Shown here piece by piece: positions 19,484 through 28,544 of a stretch of 64,000 bases of DNA (positions within the stretch are counted from its first letter, which is position 1; the number at the start of each line of letters is the position of its first letter). Under the pieces are notes generated by a model. It did no database searches. It saw only the letters and a list, made by a program, of their open reading frames with translations, and had not been told where the DNA came from. Source of the stretch: Bradyrhizobium mercantei. GTDB lineage: Bacteria; Pseudomonadota; Alphaproteobacteria; Rhizobiales; Xanthobacteraceae. The position numbers and the translations under genes are program-made. The stretch spans positions 1 to 64,000 of the forward strand of contig NZ_MKFI01000002.1 of assembly GCF_001982635.1 (NCBI RefSeq), written 5' to 3'.

Positions 19484-19707
19484 AGAGGAGCCTTGCTGCT
19501 TTCTGTTCGGGTGATGGAAGGGGTTGGGTTCGGCGCTTCAATAAGTGAACGGCGACGAAAACGCCAGTGGCGAACGGAGGGCTGTGGAGCAGGGGAGATA
19601 TGAGCGCACAGCAAACGGTCGATGGCGGTGATTGCCTCCTGCCGGCCACCGGCGTGGTGAGTGGTTGGTCACCGAATCTGCCGACAAGTCTGGATCTGCC
19701 GAAAGGT

Positions 19708-19944
19708 CTAGCCGCGCTGATTCTGCTCGCGCCGGCCATTGCCCAGCACCTTGGCGACGGTCTCGGCGGTCATCGCGCTGCGGTCCGAGGCGCGCTGGAC
19801 TTCCAGCCTGTCGCGGGCCTTTTCGCTGATCAGGAGGCTGATCAGTCGCAGCCTGCTGGTTTCGTCGACAGCCTCCGAAAGCAGCTGCCTGTAACGCTGA
19901 TAATCGTAAGTCGATTCTTGTTCGCCCACCGGCACGCCCCGCAC
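19708..19944 (-). CDS. Hypothetical protein (78 aa)
   Basis: A 78-residue charged helical protein with YDYQRYRQLLSEAVDETSRL and ISLLISEKARDRLEVQRA. It resembles short rhizobial hypothetical proteins. The first available start is a GTG at 19944, with another GTG four codons on; no ATG precedes the conserved-looking part. No membrane segment. Function not recognised. Confidence 0.6.
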   Translation of the reverse strand: MRGVPVGEQESTYDYQRYRQLLSEAVDETSRLRLISLLISEKARDRLEVQRASDRSAMTAETVAKVLGNGRREQNQRG

Positions 19945-20116
19945 ACGCGCTCCACTTCAGCGGGTAGTGTTTCGCGAGTCGCCGCTGCCCGCAATCGAAT
20001 TGCGGCACTGACGGCCGCGGCTTGCGCATTTCGCTGTGCCACTGTTGCAGAATTGATCGCACGCAACCGTGCAAACCGTCATGATGCGCGCGTTGCAATC
20101 GGGAACCGAAACAAGG

Positions 20117-20293
20117 ATGAGCGAACCCGAAGATGGAGGCAGCCGCCGGGGCGCGCTGATCGGATTGCTGGTGGCCGCGGTGATGCTCGCGGTCGGTCTT
20201 TGGCTTGCGCACAGCCTGACGGCGGCGAGCAAGCTGCAGGACTGCGTGATGTCGGGCCGGACCAACTGTAATGTGATCGAACCGGCGCGCTGA
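20117..20293 (+). CDS. Small single-pass membrane protein (58 aa)
   Basis: A 58-residue protein with a polar N-terminus (MSEPEDGGSRRG), one membrane helix (about 13-34, ALIGLLVAAVMLAVGLWLAHS) and a short periplasmic tail with two Cys (KLQDCVMSGRTNCNVIEPAR). CAAGG precedes the ATG. An in-frame start 48 bases upstream is possible but adds a Met-rich unlike part. Resembles small Bradyrhizobium membrane proteins. Function unknown. Confidence 0.65.
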   Translation: MSEPEDGGSRRGALIGLLVAAVMLAVGLWLAHSLTAASKLQDCVMSGRTNCNVIEPAR

Positions 20294-20436
20294 TCCCGTC
20301 TTGCGGCAGTGCAATATCGATCCCACATCAACCCCAAAGACTCGGGCTGAACTGTTTGGTCCCGGTTGTGATTCCGGTCACACGCGGACGGGCGGGCTGC
20401 CTCATCTAGTCCCAGAGATCGGCGGGAACCAAGGCC

Positions 20437-20742
20437 ATGATGTCCAAGCTGTGGTCCGTAAAGGGCGCGGCGCTGGCTGCTGCAGGCGCGGCGGGTGCCG
20501 TTTTGGTAGCGTTTCTATCCCTGACACTGGCGTCGCCCGAGCCGGTGACCAGCGCGGCTCTCGGGCCGGACTGGCAGTGCAGCCGGGTGGCTTTTGTGCT
20601 GACCACCTGCAGCCGCGCGACCGATACTGAGCGCGAGGCCAAGGTCGAGCGCGAGGCCAAGGTCGAGGGCGAAGCCAAGGCTGAGGGCGAGGTCAAGGCG
20701 ATCCCGGTGCGGGCGAAGGACGACTGTCCGCCGGAGCTCTAG
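20437..20742 (+). CDS. Membrane-anchored protein with short charged repeats (101 aa)
   Basis: A 101-residue protein. An N-terminal membrane anchor (about 8-31) is followed by a segment with two Cys (WQCSRVAFVLTTCSRA). A run of imperfect hexapeptide repeats EREAKV, EREAKV, EGEAKA, EGEVKA precedes the C-terminal DDCPPEL. The repeats are also near-exact in DNA, so they may vary in copy number. Start may be either of two adjacent ATGs. Function unknown. Confidence 0.6.
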   Translation: MMSKLWSVKGAALAAAGAAGAVLVAFLSLTLASPEPVTSAALGPDWQCSRVAFVLTTCSRATDTEREAKVEREAKVEGEAKAEGEVKAIPVRAKDDCPPEL

Positions 20743-20840
20743 CTTCTTGCCTCCGCCGCGTTGTCTTCACGCAGGTGCGGGCAGCGAGCTTTGCTCTAAG
20801 GCGCCTTGGGGCAGACCGCTACGGCGGCCGCATTCCTTAG

Positions 20841-21038
20841 TCATTTCTTGGTGGCACTACGTGGCTTGATCGACAGGCCGAGGCGCATCGCCATCTTCTT
20901 GATGCGCTCCGGCGAGCGGCCGGTCGCCTTCACGACCTCCTCAAGCGACTTGGAGGAGCGTGCCAGTTCCATCAGTCGTCGGTCCTCCTTGAACGACCAC
21001 CGCGGCTTTCGGGCCATCTTGTTGGTATCCTTGTGCAT
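20841..21038 (-). CDS. Small putative DNA-binding protein (65 aa)
   Basis: A 65-residue basic protein whose core KPRWSFKEDRRLMELARS plus EEVVKATGRSPERIKKMAMRLG looks like a SANT/Myb-type or homeodomain-like three-helix unit. This pattern is common among short rhizobial hypothetical proteins. ATG at 21038 or the internal Met (21017, MARKPRW) could be the start. The DNA-binding role is inferred from sequence pattern only. Confidence 0.65.
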   Translation of the reverse strand: MHKDTNKMARKPRWSFKEDRRLMELARSSKSLEEVVKATGRSPERIKKMAMRLGLSIKPRSATKK

Positions 21039-21214
21039 TGCTGGGCAACAAAGCCGCCAGGCGGGGTCGCCTGACGGCCTTGCCGGTGTGGGCCCGGACC
21101 TTGGGGAAATGTCCGGTGGATAAGCAATACTGCTTCCGGATAAGGTCGCAATTGAAACCGGAATTTAACCTAACCCATCAAGGTTACTGAGGTTTACGCG
21201 TGGCAGGAGGCCTT

Positions 21215-21430
21215 ATGCGCAAGGTCGCCATTTTGAGTGCCGCAGCATTTTTACTGTCCGGCTGCTGGTCCGACCCCGAGGTCACGGGATCGACCAACAG
21301 CTGTGCGGCCAATCTCTATAGTCAGTACAATCCCAAGGTCATGGATCAGTGCGTCAACGCCTGCATCAAATGTGACCGCGGCAACGTAACGACCTGCACG
21401 ACCTCCTGTACGCTGAAGGGCGCGCGGTAA
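21215..21430 (+). CDS. Small cysteine-rich lipoprotein (71 aa)
   Basis: A 71-residue lipoprotein precursor: MRKVAILSAAAFLLSGC has a clear lipobox (LLSGC, lipid-Cys at 17). Six further Cys lie in the mature part (SCAANLYSQY, QCVNACIKCDRG, TCTTSC), probably as disulfides. An AGGAGG at 21205-21210 fixes this start rather than the in-frame one upstream. Rhizobial hypothetical proteins of this type exist, but I know no function. Confidence 0.75.
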   Translation: MRKVAILSAAAFLLSGCWSDPEVTGSTNSCAANLYSQYNPKVMDQCVNACIKCDRGNVTTCTTSCTLKGAR

Positions 21431-21581
21431 TCGATCCGCGCATCCTCAGTTGTGAGCGGGGCCTGAACGGGCGGGCTGCGCTATTGCCGGTCGCGGCCGC
21501 GCCATCAAAACTTAACTGCGCGGGTCTAACAAGCTGCCCATGGCGCTTGGGGGATCCTCGGAGGGATGGCGGCGGCACGCG

Positions 21582-22379
21582 ATGCGGATCGGCATCGCGG
21601 CGGCGCTGACGGCCGCCTCCACCACGTTCTGCGCCGGCGCGGAACCGGCGGCGTTAGCCGACGATGCGGACGCGCGTGATCCTGCGCCGATCGAGCCGCC
21701 GGCTGTGGCGGGCGCGCAGGCCTATCCGGCGCGCGCGGCGATGCGCGCGCTGATCGCAAAGGAGACCGCCGGCAGCGGCCTGCCGGCCGATGTCGCCGAG
21801 GCCGTCATGTTCGTCGAGAGCCGCTACGATTCCAGCGTGATCGGCAGCGTCGGCGAGATCGGCGCGATGCAGGTGCGCCCGGAGACCGCGGCGATGCTCG
21901 GCTTTCGCGGCAGCAATGCCGAGCTGGCTCGGCCCGAGGTCAACATCCACTACGGCGTGATCTATCTGGCGAAAGCCTGGCGGCTGGCGCAAGGCGATCT
22001 GTGCCGCGCATTGATGAAATACCGTGCCGGCCATGGCGAGGAAACCATGACGCCGCGCTCGGTGATCTACTGCAACCGCGCCCGCAACCGCCTGGTCGCG
22101 ATGAACTCGCCGTTTGCCGGGCAGGGCGTCGCCGCGCTCCCGGCGGCCGAGGCCGTGGCCGCGCCGGTCGTGCGCAGTCCGGCGGTGACACCGCTCAGCA
22201 CCGGTATCAGGCCGACGAAGGCGCCGCCCGCATTGCCGGCCCGGCCGGCCAGCGTCTACGCCACCTACCGGCAGGGCACGGAAGCCGCCAGCCGCGCGTA
22301 TTGGGCCGCGCACGAGGCAAGGGTTCGTGCCATCAAGGCCAGGATCGAAGCGAAATGGCACCGCGTTGCGTCGCGATAA
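21582..22379 (+). CDS. Lytic transglycosylase, SLT domain
   Basis: A 265-residue exported transglycosylase. Signal peptide about 1-20. The SLT domain is about 55-155 with the catalytic Glu in VMFVESRYDSSV, then GEIGAMQVRPETAAMLGF, an NIHYGVIYLAKAWR segment and KYRAGHG. A Pro/Ala-rich C-terminal region follows. An in-frame ATG at 21540 would add 14 residues before the signal sequence. The next gene starts about 95 bases downstream. Confidence 0.85.
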   Translation: MRIGIAAALTAASTTFCAGAEPAALADDADARDPAPIEPPAVAGAQAYPARAAMRALIAKETAGSGLPADVAEAVMFVESRYDSSVIGSVGEIGAMQVRPETAAMLGFRGSNAELARPEVNIHYGVIYLAKAWRLAQGDLCRALMKYRAGHGEETMTPRSVIYCNRARNRLVAMNSPFAGQGVAALPAAEAVAAPVVRSPAVTPLSTGIRPTKAPPALPARPASVYATYRQGTEAASRAYWAAHEARVRAIKARIEAKWHRVASR

Positions 22380-22473
22380 TCGGGCGCCTTGCGCGCCGCG
22401 ATGAACGCCTTTATCGCGTCTTTGCAACGGCGCCATCGTCGCGCCGGCAACCGGAAGCGTGGAACAGGGCGCG

Positions 22474-23388
22474 ATGAGCGGATCTTCCTATGTCGCGGTC
22501 GATTGGGGCACCAGCAGCTTCCGGCTCTGGCAGATGAATGCCGGCGGCCAGGTGCTCGGCGAACGCCGCAGCGACCAAGGCATGACCGTGGCTGCCAAGA
22601 CCGGCTTTGCGTCCGTGCTGCAATCGCATCTCGACGCGCTGGGGGGGCCGGCCGATCTGCCGGTCGTGATCTGCGGCATGGCGGGCGCACGGCAGGGCTG
22701 GGTCGAGGCCGGCTATCTCGATACGCCCGCGCATCTCTCCGACATCCTCAGCGCCGCTGTCGTGGTCAGCGGGCAGCCGCGCGATATCCGCATCCTGCCC
22801 GGGATCGCGCAGCGCGATGCCGCCGCGCCCGATGTGATGCGCGGCGAGGAAACCCAATTGCTCGGCGCGCTCGGTCTCGACGCAGCCCGTGAGGCCCTTG
22901 TCTGCATGCCGGGAACGCATTCCAAATGGGTGCGCGTGCGCGGTGGAATGGTCGAAGGCTTTGCGACGTTCATGACCGGAGAGCTGTTCAGCGCGGTCGT
23001 GCGCGACACCATCCTGTCGCACGCCGTCGCCGAGGCGGACGAGGCGGTCGATGCCGATGCGTTCGGCGCGGCCGTCGCGGAAGCCTTCGCGGCGCCGGCG
23101 CTATCAGCCAATCTGCTGTTTCGGGTGCGCGCGCGGCAGCTGCTGTTCGCAGGCAGTGCGCAGGCCGCGCGTGAGACGATCTCGGGCACCTTGATCGGCG
23201 TCGAGCTGGCGGCGGGGCTTGCGGAGCGGGAGCACGCAACGCCGGTGACGCTGATCGCGTCGGGCCGGCTGCAGCGGCTCTATCAGATTGCACTCGAACG
23301 GCTTTCGATTCCGTTCAATGTCATGGATGCGGAGGAGGCGGTTCGCCGTGGCCTCGCCAGCGCCGCGACGGCGATCTGGAAAAATTGA
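22474..23388 (+). CDS. dgoK: 2-dehydro-3-deoxygalactonokinase
   Basis: A 304-residue sugar-acid kinase that phosphorylates 2-keto-3-deoxygalactonate in the De Ley-Doudoroff galactonate pathway. It shows VAVDWGTSSFRLW at the start (ASKHA-type phosphate 1 loop), GMAGARQGW, MPGTHSKWVRVRGG and FMTGELFSA, all typical of DgoK. It lies 11 bases before dgoA, as expected for an operon. An in-frame ATG five codons upstream is possible. Confidence 0.92.
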   Translation: MSGSSYVAVDWGTSSFRLWQMNAGGQVLGERRSDQGMTVAAKTGFASVLQSHLDALGGPADLPVVICGMAGARQGWVEAGYLDTPAHLSDILSAAVVVSGQPRDIRILPGIAQRDAAAPDVMRGEETQLLGALGLDAAREALVCMPGTHSKWVRVRGGMVEGFATFMTGELFSAVVRDTILSHAVAEADEAVDADAFGAAVAEAFAAPALSANLLFRVRARQLLFAGSAQAARETISGTLIGVELAAGLAEREHATPVTLIASGRLQRLYQIALERLSIPFNVMDAEEAVRRGLASAATAIWKN

Positions 23389-23399
23389 GGGATCAACGC

Positions 23400-24035
23400 A
23401 TGAGCATTGCATTTCCGCCGATGAAGCGCCCGCTGGTCGCGATCCTGCGCGGCGTCAAGCCGGAAGAGACTTCCGATATCATCAGCGCGCTGATCGAGGC
23501 GGGGCTGACCGCGATCGAGATTCCGCTCAACTCGCCGGAGCCGTTCCGTTCGATCGAGATCGCGGCGAAGCGCGCGCCCGCCGATGTGCTGATCGGCGCC
23601 GGCACGGTGCTGTCTGTTGTTGACGTCGATCGTCTCCATGACGCCGGTGGCCGCCTCATGGTGTCGCCGAATGTCGATGCCGACGTGCTGGCCCGCGCGC
23701 GGGACCATGCGATGGTGACGATGCCCGGCGTGTTCTCGCCGACGGAAGCGCTGCTCGCCGCGCGCGCGGGCGCGTCGAGCCTGAAATTCTTTCCGGCGAG
23801 CGTGCTCGGCGCTTCCGGCATCACTGCGATCCGTGCGGTGCTGCCGCCGGACGTGATGATCGCCGCAGTCGGCGGCGTCTCGGAGCAGAATTTCGCCGAG
23901 TATGTGAAGGCCGGCATTCGCGCCTTCGGTCTCGGCAGCAGCCTGTACAAGCCGGGCATCACGGCCGCGGACGTTGCCGTCCGCGCCAAGGTCACGATCG
24001 AGGCGTATGACAGGGCGCTGCAAGCCGCAAGCTAA
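23400..24035 (+). CDS. dgoA: 2-dehydro-3-deoxy-6-phosphogalactonate aldolase
   Basis: A 211-residue class I KDPG/KDPGal aldolase that splits the DgoK product into pyruvate and glyceraldehyde 3-phosphate. KRPLVAILRGVKPEE carries the family Glu/Arg region, GAGTVL is present, and the Schiff-base lysine is in SSLKFFPASVLG. A GAGGGA site precedes the ATG. The last four bases overlap the stop of the convergent esterase gene. Galactonate dehydratase (dgoD) is not in the window. Confidence 0.92.
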   Translation: MSIAFPPMKRPLVAILRGVKPEETSDIISALIEAGLTAIEIPLNSPEPFRSIEIAAKRAPADVLIGAGTVLSVVDVDRLHDAGGRLMVSPNVDADVLARARDHAMVTMPGVFSPTEALLAARAGASSLKFFPASVLGASGITAIRAVLPPDVMIAAVGGVSEQNFAEYVKAGIRAFGLGSSLYKPGITAADVAVRAKVTIEAYDRALQAAS

Positions 24036-25993
24036 TGTGCTGCGAACGCGATCTTCAGCTGCCCGTTTACAGCAAAGTCGTTGCCGCCTTCTCGTGCAAA
24101 GGTGGTCGCTCCATTGACCGACAAGCCGATTCGATCGCTGATTTGTGTGCTGATGCCGCCAGCGACCTTGCCGTAAGTAACCTGTCCAGACCCAGGCACG
24201 AACGAGTAGATCGGAAGAAGAGGGGCTTGGGATTCAATCGAGAGCAACGTGCGATTTCCGTTCTTGAAGTCGTGCTCGGCCGTAATATTCAGGTACGGGC
24301 TAACGACGGTTGAGCCGACATCAAGCGGAACGCGGAACTGCACGCCGGCACTTGCAGCGAGCGATTCCAGGTTTGGTTGAGAAACCGAGAAAGTCAGCAA
24401 AGGATCGCCGGTTTCTGTGTAGGGGTGAATGCTCGATCTGGCATAGTTTATGCCGACGACCGGTCCCATCCTCACCGACGCAACGTCGAATAGATAGCCG
24501 CTCTTGAAGCCGGCAGTGAAGCTATTCCCGTCGGTTCTTCCATTGATTTTGTCGATGATGCCCACGCGATCGGTTTGGTAGTCGTTACGGCCATATGTAA
24601 CTACGAAGTCGGAGAACCATGCAGGGAAATCCAGCGAAGCATACGCTCCGAATTGAAAGGCATTCAAGTTGATATGACCCGCTGCGTGATTCAAGTCCGC
24701 CGTCGGGTTGGCGTAGTTGAATGCGCCGCCAACGCGCAGGGTTCGATCGATCTTGTACTCGGCGCCGACGGTGCCGCCGACCATCTCGTAGCTATATCCT
24801 GTGGCGCCGAAGCGGTCGTCGCGCTTGCCGGCTGCGTAATCACCGGACACGTAGACCGAAAAAGGCTGCTCCTGGTAAGACATGGGCAAACGGCCCGTCG
24901 CGGCAGCCTTTTGATTTGCTCCCGGATCGGCAGTGCCCATTGTTGCGAAAGCAGACCGGCTGCTGCTTTGCCCAAACCCGCGATAGCTATCGAGTCTCTG
25001 GAAGATTGAGCCGGAAAAATTGTTGATGGCGATTTGGCTGAGATCGGCCTGCGCGGCAATTGTATCCGGTGCATTGACGAGGTTCGCCATGTACTGCGCT
25101 AGAATCTCATAGCCTCTGGCCGTTGGGTGAACTCCCCCGGGATCGAACAGGCTCGGTGTCTGCGCGTTGACGTATTCGTAGGAACGAAGGCCATACGCTG
25201 CGAGATTGTTCTTCGCCTGCCGCATCACGCCGGTGATGTCGACCAGGAAAATACGGACACCTGATTGCGCCAGTGGTGCGAGTCCGCTTTGCAAGCCCTG
25301 ATAGTAAAGTTGGCTGTAGAGCGCCGATGAGCTCGGAATAGGGGTCGCCGCTACCAGAGGCAACAAGCTGATGTCCGTAAAGCCCCCGATCATGAAGTTG
25401 CGCGCTCCGGCGGAAGCCATCTGCTGCACGGCCGAAACCGTCGTGGCTGTGGCTTGTGTCGCCAAGGCGCTGGCTTGGGCCGGCACGAAACCCGTTCCAT
25501 CGGGGCCCAGCCCGATCGCCTTGAAGACCACTCCGCTGGGCAAGAGCGCATCATTTCCTCCGATATTGACTGCAACCAATTCGTTGGGTCCGAACGGCGC
25601 TCCATTCCAACGGGCCAACTCGTAGGGAAAGCTCAACGCTGGTCCCTGAACATTGAGTTGCTGTGTCGTGGCTCCCCCGATCGCGTAGTTGGACACTTGC
25701 GAATTCGAGATGCCAAGCAAGCTCTGCAAATAGTACGGAAACGTGATGTTGGTGGCCGAAGGCGCTGCTCCCTGCGAAGGATAGAGCGCCAGGTTCTGGA
25801 CGTTCGCCAAGGAATTTGCACTGCTGGCGGCATAGCTGTCACCGAACACTGTCATCCGGTCATAGCGCTGTTGGGCTTGGGCTCCTGATACCAGTGTCAT
25901 GAGGCCTGAAAGTGCCAGGCCCCAGATGACGCCTGCTTGGGTTTTCCTCCCCGAGCGTCCTTGTCGAGAACTTCCCGCGAATCGAATTCTCAT
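24032..25993 (-). CDS. Autotransporter esterase, GDSL/SGNH type
   Basis: A 653-residue self-exporting esterase of the EstA class. Signal peptide ends at GAQA (residue 40). The passenger is an SGNH hydrolase: nucleophile S53 in TVFGDSYAAS, oxyanion N147 in NIGGNDALL, and D284/H289 in FDPGGVHPTARG. The C-terminal beta-barrel (about 375-653) anchors it in the outer membrane; the final residues KIAFAAH lack the usual terminal aromatic. Codon use is less GC-rich than the dgo genes beside it, suggesting acquisition. An AraC-type regulator lies 120 bases upstream on the same strand. Confidence 0.92.
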   Translation of the reverse strand: MRIRFAGSSRQGRSGRKTQAGVIWGLALSGLMTLVSGAQAQQRYDRMTVFGDSYAASSANSLANVQNLALYPSQGAAPSATNITFPYYLQSLLGISNSQVSNYAIGGATTQQLNVQGPALSFPYELARWNGAPFGPNELVAVNIGGNDALLPSGVVFKAIGLGPDGTGFVPAQASALATQATATTVSAVQQMASAGARNFMIGGFTDISLLPLVAATPIPSSSALYSQLYYQGLQSGLAPLAQSGVRIFLVDITGVMRQAKNNLAAYGLRSYEYVNAQTPSLFDPGGVHPTARGYEILAQYMANLVNAPDTIAAQADLSQIAINNFSGSIFQRLDSYRGFGQSSSRSAFATMGTADPGANQKAAATGRLPMSYQEQPFSVYVSGDYAAGKRDDRFGATGYSYEMVGGTVGAEYKIDRTLRVGGAFNYANPTADLNHAAGHINLNAFQFGAYASLDFPAWFSDFVVTYGRNDYQTDRVGIIDKINGRTDGNSFTAGFKSGYLFDVASVRMGPVVGINYARSSIHPYTETGDPLLTFSVSQPNLESLAASAGVQFRVPLDVGSTVVSPYLNITAEHDFKNGNRTLLSIESQAPLLPIYSFVPGSGQVTYGKVAGGISTQISDRIGLSVNGATTFAREGGNDFAVNGQLKIAFAAH

Positions 25994-26113
25994 TGCGTTT
26001 TCTCCCCCAACTCAGCCGCTTATGGGCTGCTTTGGGAGGGGTACTACGCAAGATCAGCCTGAGCGGCTTTCAAAACGGCCACTCGTGTTCAATCGGGACA
26101 TGAACTTGTCGCT

Positions 26114-26989
26114 TCAGTCCGGTTTTTTCTGACCGTTGCGAAAATGCGACGGTGGGGCTCCGAGCACTTTGCGAAATGCGCTTGCCATGTGGTTGCGATC
26201 AGAGAATCCCGATGACCACGCTACGTGGTCGTACGAAAGCGAAGTTGTCGAGACAAGATGCTGGGCGTGCTCCACACGAGTTCGGACGATGTACTGGTGC
26301 GGGGACAATCCCATCGTTGAGCGGAATGATCTCGACAAATGGCGAATGCTGACATCAGCTAGCTTCGCCAGGCTCTCCAGATGCAGAGGTTCGGATAGTT
26401 GAGCCTGAATATAATCTTTGATCATCACCATCTTTCGCGACGATATGGTCGGCGTACGGCGGTCACGAATCTCCATTTTCCCAAGCTCGACCGGATGTGC
26501 GAGGGCAATCATAGCATTGATGATTGCTTCTCCGAGCGTGGGTCCGCTTGGACTGCTTGCCTTCACGTCCTCGAGGAGCGCTTGCAGCAAATGAGCGATC
26601 GGCAGAGACGAGCGAACCCTGCGAAGATTGGTTGAGGCAACGCCTGGACTATATTTTACGTCCAGAACGCCTTCGATGAGCGATGGGACAATGAATACAT
26701 TGGTGCTCCGAGTCGGCTTGCCACAAGCGCCGCGGTAGATTTCGTCTGGAATGTTCGCGAAAATGCCGTTGGCGAGATCAACTGCGCTCGGACGAAAGAC
26801 ATTCGCGAGATGTCTCGTCAGGCTCATAATACATAGAGAACCATGAGATACCTCGAACGAGAAATCGTCGTTCGTTTGTACGTGTGTGAGACCTGCACCT
26901 TGCCACGTGTGGATGCTTGTGTACTTGAACGAAATTGGGCGCGACGTTTCGAATTTGGTGTTGAGGAGTTTGGTCGCCATCTCGTTCAT
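26114..26989 (-). CDS. AraC-family transcriptional regulator
   Basis: A 291-residue activator. The N-terminal about 180 residues look like a ligand-binding domain of the AraC-binding-like type. The C-terminal double helix-turn-helix is clear: LHLESLAKLADVSIRHLSRSF, then GLSPHQYIVRTRVEHAQHLV and SYDHVAWSSGFSDRNHMASAF. I place the start at the ATG with GGAG ten bases upstream (26989) rather than the GTG at 27001. It may control the esterase downstream. Codon use is AT-richer than the backbone, like the esterase. Confidence 0.9.
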   Translation of the reverse strand: MNEMATKLLNTKFETSRPISFKYTSIHTWQGAGLTHVQTNDDFSFEVSHGSLCIMSLTRHLANVFRPSAVDLANGIFANIPDEIYRGACGKPTRSTNVFIVPSLIEGVLDVKYSPGVASTNLRRVRSSLPIAHLLQALLEDVKASSPSGPTLGEAIINAMIALAHPVELGKMEIRDRRTPTISSRKMVMIKDYIQAQLSEPLHLESLAKLADVSIRHLSRSFRSTMGLSPHQYIVRTRVEHAQHLVSTTSLSYDHVAWSSGFSDRNHMASAFRKVLGAPPSHFRNGQKKPD

Positions 26990-27287
26990 GCTGCGCTCCA
27001 CGGAATGCGATACCTCTTTGATTGGCGACGTCCCAACAGCGATCTGGGGACGATACGCTCGTTTCGATTATTCTGACAGCCGTTTGAGGAGGCGACCGGG
27101 AAGCTCGGCGCAGTTGGTCATGTTCGGTTTGTCCGGTCGACCTTTTTCAAGGCGACAACGAGGGGCTTGCTGTCGCATGAAAACCACGAACCCCCGATCC
27201 TCCCAAAGACGGGGCGGTTATCCCTGCCGGTCGGCGTTGCGACAGCCGCTTCGCTGGAAAACGCTCCGGATCGCGGTTCGGCCGCAG

Positions 27288-27593
27288 CTAATCGTCCCGC
27301 TTGCCGCCGTCGATCACTCTGAACAGCGGCGCCGCCTCCCTGGGATTCTCAAGCAGTTCCTCGACCATCGCGATCGCGGCGGCGACGTATTTCCCGGTCG
27401 CGGCGTCCAGCGGACGCTCGGCTTCGTCCGATAGCGCGAGCTTGGCGCCTTCGAGCAATTGGCGGGTGCGCACGGCGGACTCGTCACCGGCGGTGAGGGC
27501 GGCACGCGCAATCGAGCGCAGCACGAACAACTCGCCTTCCAGCCGCAGCAGGCGGTCGTTCAGCTTGCTCAAGACAGTGTTCAGGTTCCGCAT
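27288..27593 (-). CDS. Hypothetical helical protein (101 aa)
   Basis: A 101-residue soluble protein, mostly helix: MRNLNTVLSKLNDRLLRLEG then RQLLEGAKLALSDEAERP and a C-terminal FRVIDGGKRDD. A strong GGAGAGGA site sits just before the ATG, which fixes the start although the frame is open further upstream. No family recognised. Confidence 0.7.
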   Translation of the reverse strand: MRNLNTVLSKLNDRLLRLEGELFVLRSIARAALTAGDESAVRTRQLLEGAKLALSDEAERPLDAATGKYVAAAIAMVEELLENPREAAPLFRVIDGGKRDD

Positions 27594-27812
27594 GACGTCC
27601 TCTCCGGGCATTGAACCCGTCTTCCATACACGGTCATTCCTGACGAAATTCTTGTGGCGGTCGCACACCATCTGGTTCGTTGCGTGGCGACCCGGGGCTC
27701 CCCATGTTCCCGGCGGCCATTGGTGGATCGCTGCGAACCGCCCGGTTAGAGTGATCCGCGGCGGGGGCGCGCGGGCCGACCTGCCTATCTCTGCAAGGAC
27801 GAGGGAGTGCAC

Positions 27813-28226
27813 ATGAAGATTGCCGTCGAAACCACCATTGCTGCCCCGATCGCGGATGTCTGGCGTGCCTACACCACGCCTGACGACATCAAGCAGTGGA
27901 ATGCGGCGTCTGACGATTGGCACACCACTGCTGCGACCGTCGACCTGCGCGCCGGCGGCGCCTTCTCGTCGCGGATGGAGGCCAAGGACGGCAGCATGGG
28001 GTTCGATTTCGCCGGCACCTACACCAAGGTCGAGGAACCCCGGCTGCTCGAATATTCGTTCGGCGATCGTACCGCGCAGGTCGCATTCACGCCGGAGGCC
28101 AGCGGCGTCAAGGTGCAGGTTTCCTTCGACAGCGAGGATACCCATTCGGTCGAGCAACAGCGCGGCGGCTGGCAGGCGATCCTGGATAATTTCAGGCGCT
28201 ATGTCGAAGCGGAGCGGCGATCCTGA
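27813..28226 (+). CDS. SRPBCC/AHSA1-like domain protein
   Basis: A 137-residue START-like (SRPBCC) protein of the AHSA1 branch: MKIAVETTIAAPIADVWRAY, then IKQWNAASDDWHT, RMEAKDGSMGFDFAGTYTKV, and the C-terminal helix GGWQAILDNFRRYVEA. Proteins of this fold bind small hydrophobic ligands, but the ligand here is unknown. A GTG two codons upstream is in frame; the ATG has a GAGGGA site. The YdeI-like gene follows 20 bases downstream, probably in one operon. Confidence 0.88.
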   Translation: MKIAVETTIAAPIADVWRAYTTPDDIKQWNAASDDWHTTAATVDLRAGGAFSSRMEAKDGSMGFDFAGTYTKVEEPRLLEYSFGDRTAQVAFTPEASGVKVQVSFDSEDTHSVEQQRGGWQAILDNFRRYVEAERRS

Positions 28227-28246
28227 TCAGGCGACCGGAGGACGGC

Positions 28247-28489
28247 GTGACGTTGAAGCGGTCCCGCGCGGCAATGCCGGCAAGGCTGCGTCGCGAACTC
28301 GATGCCCTAGGCCTGATGGAAGCGTTCAAGCAGCGCCCGCCGTATCAGCGCAACGACTATCTGCACTGGATCGACCGCAGCGTGCGAGCCGCAACGAAGC
28401 GCAAGCGGATCGACCAGATGCTCGCGGAATTGAAGGCAGGCGGGATTTACATGGGAATGGCGCATCGGCCGAGTAAGCGTGCACGGTGA
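28247..28489 (+). CDS. YdeI/OmpD-associated family protein (short form)
   Basis: An 80-residue protein matching the C-terminal bacteriocin-protection/YdeI domain: PPYQRNDYLHWIDRSVRAATKRKRIDQMLAELKAG is the typical segment (residues 30-65), where Y-x-R-x-x-Y-x-x-W-I is conserved. The start is a GTG. Many family members have an extra N-terminal DUF1905 domain that is absent here. It follows the SRPBCC gene and is likely co-transcribed. Confidence 0.8.
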   Translation: MTLKRSRAAMPARLRRELDALGLMEAFKQRPPYQRNDYLHWIDRSVRAATKRKRIDQMLAELKAGGIYMGMAHRPSKRAR

Positions 28490-28544
28490 GAATCCCGCGG
28501 CATGATCACCGAGCGCCGAGTCCGGCAGCCGGCCCCGCCAAAAC

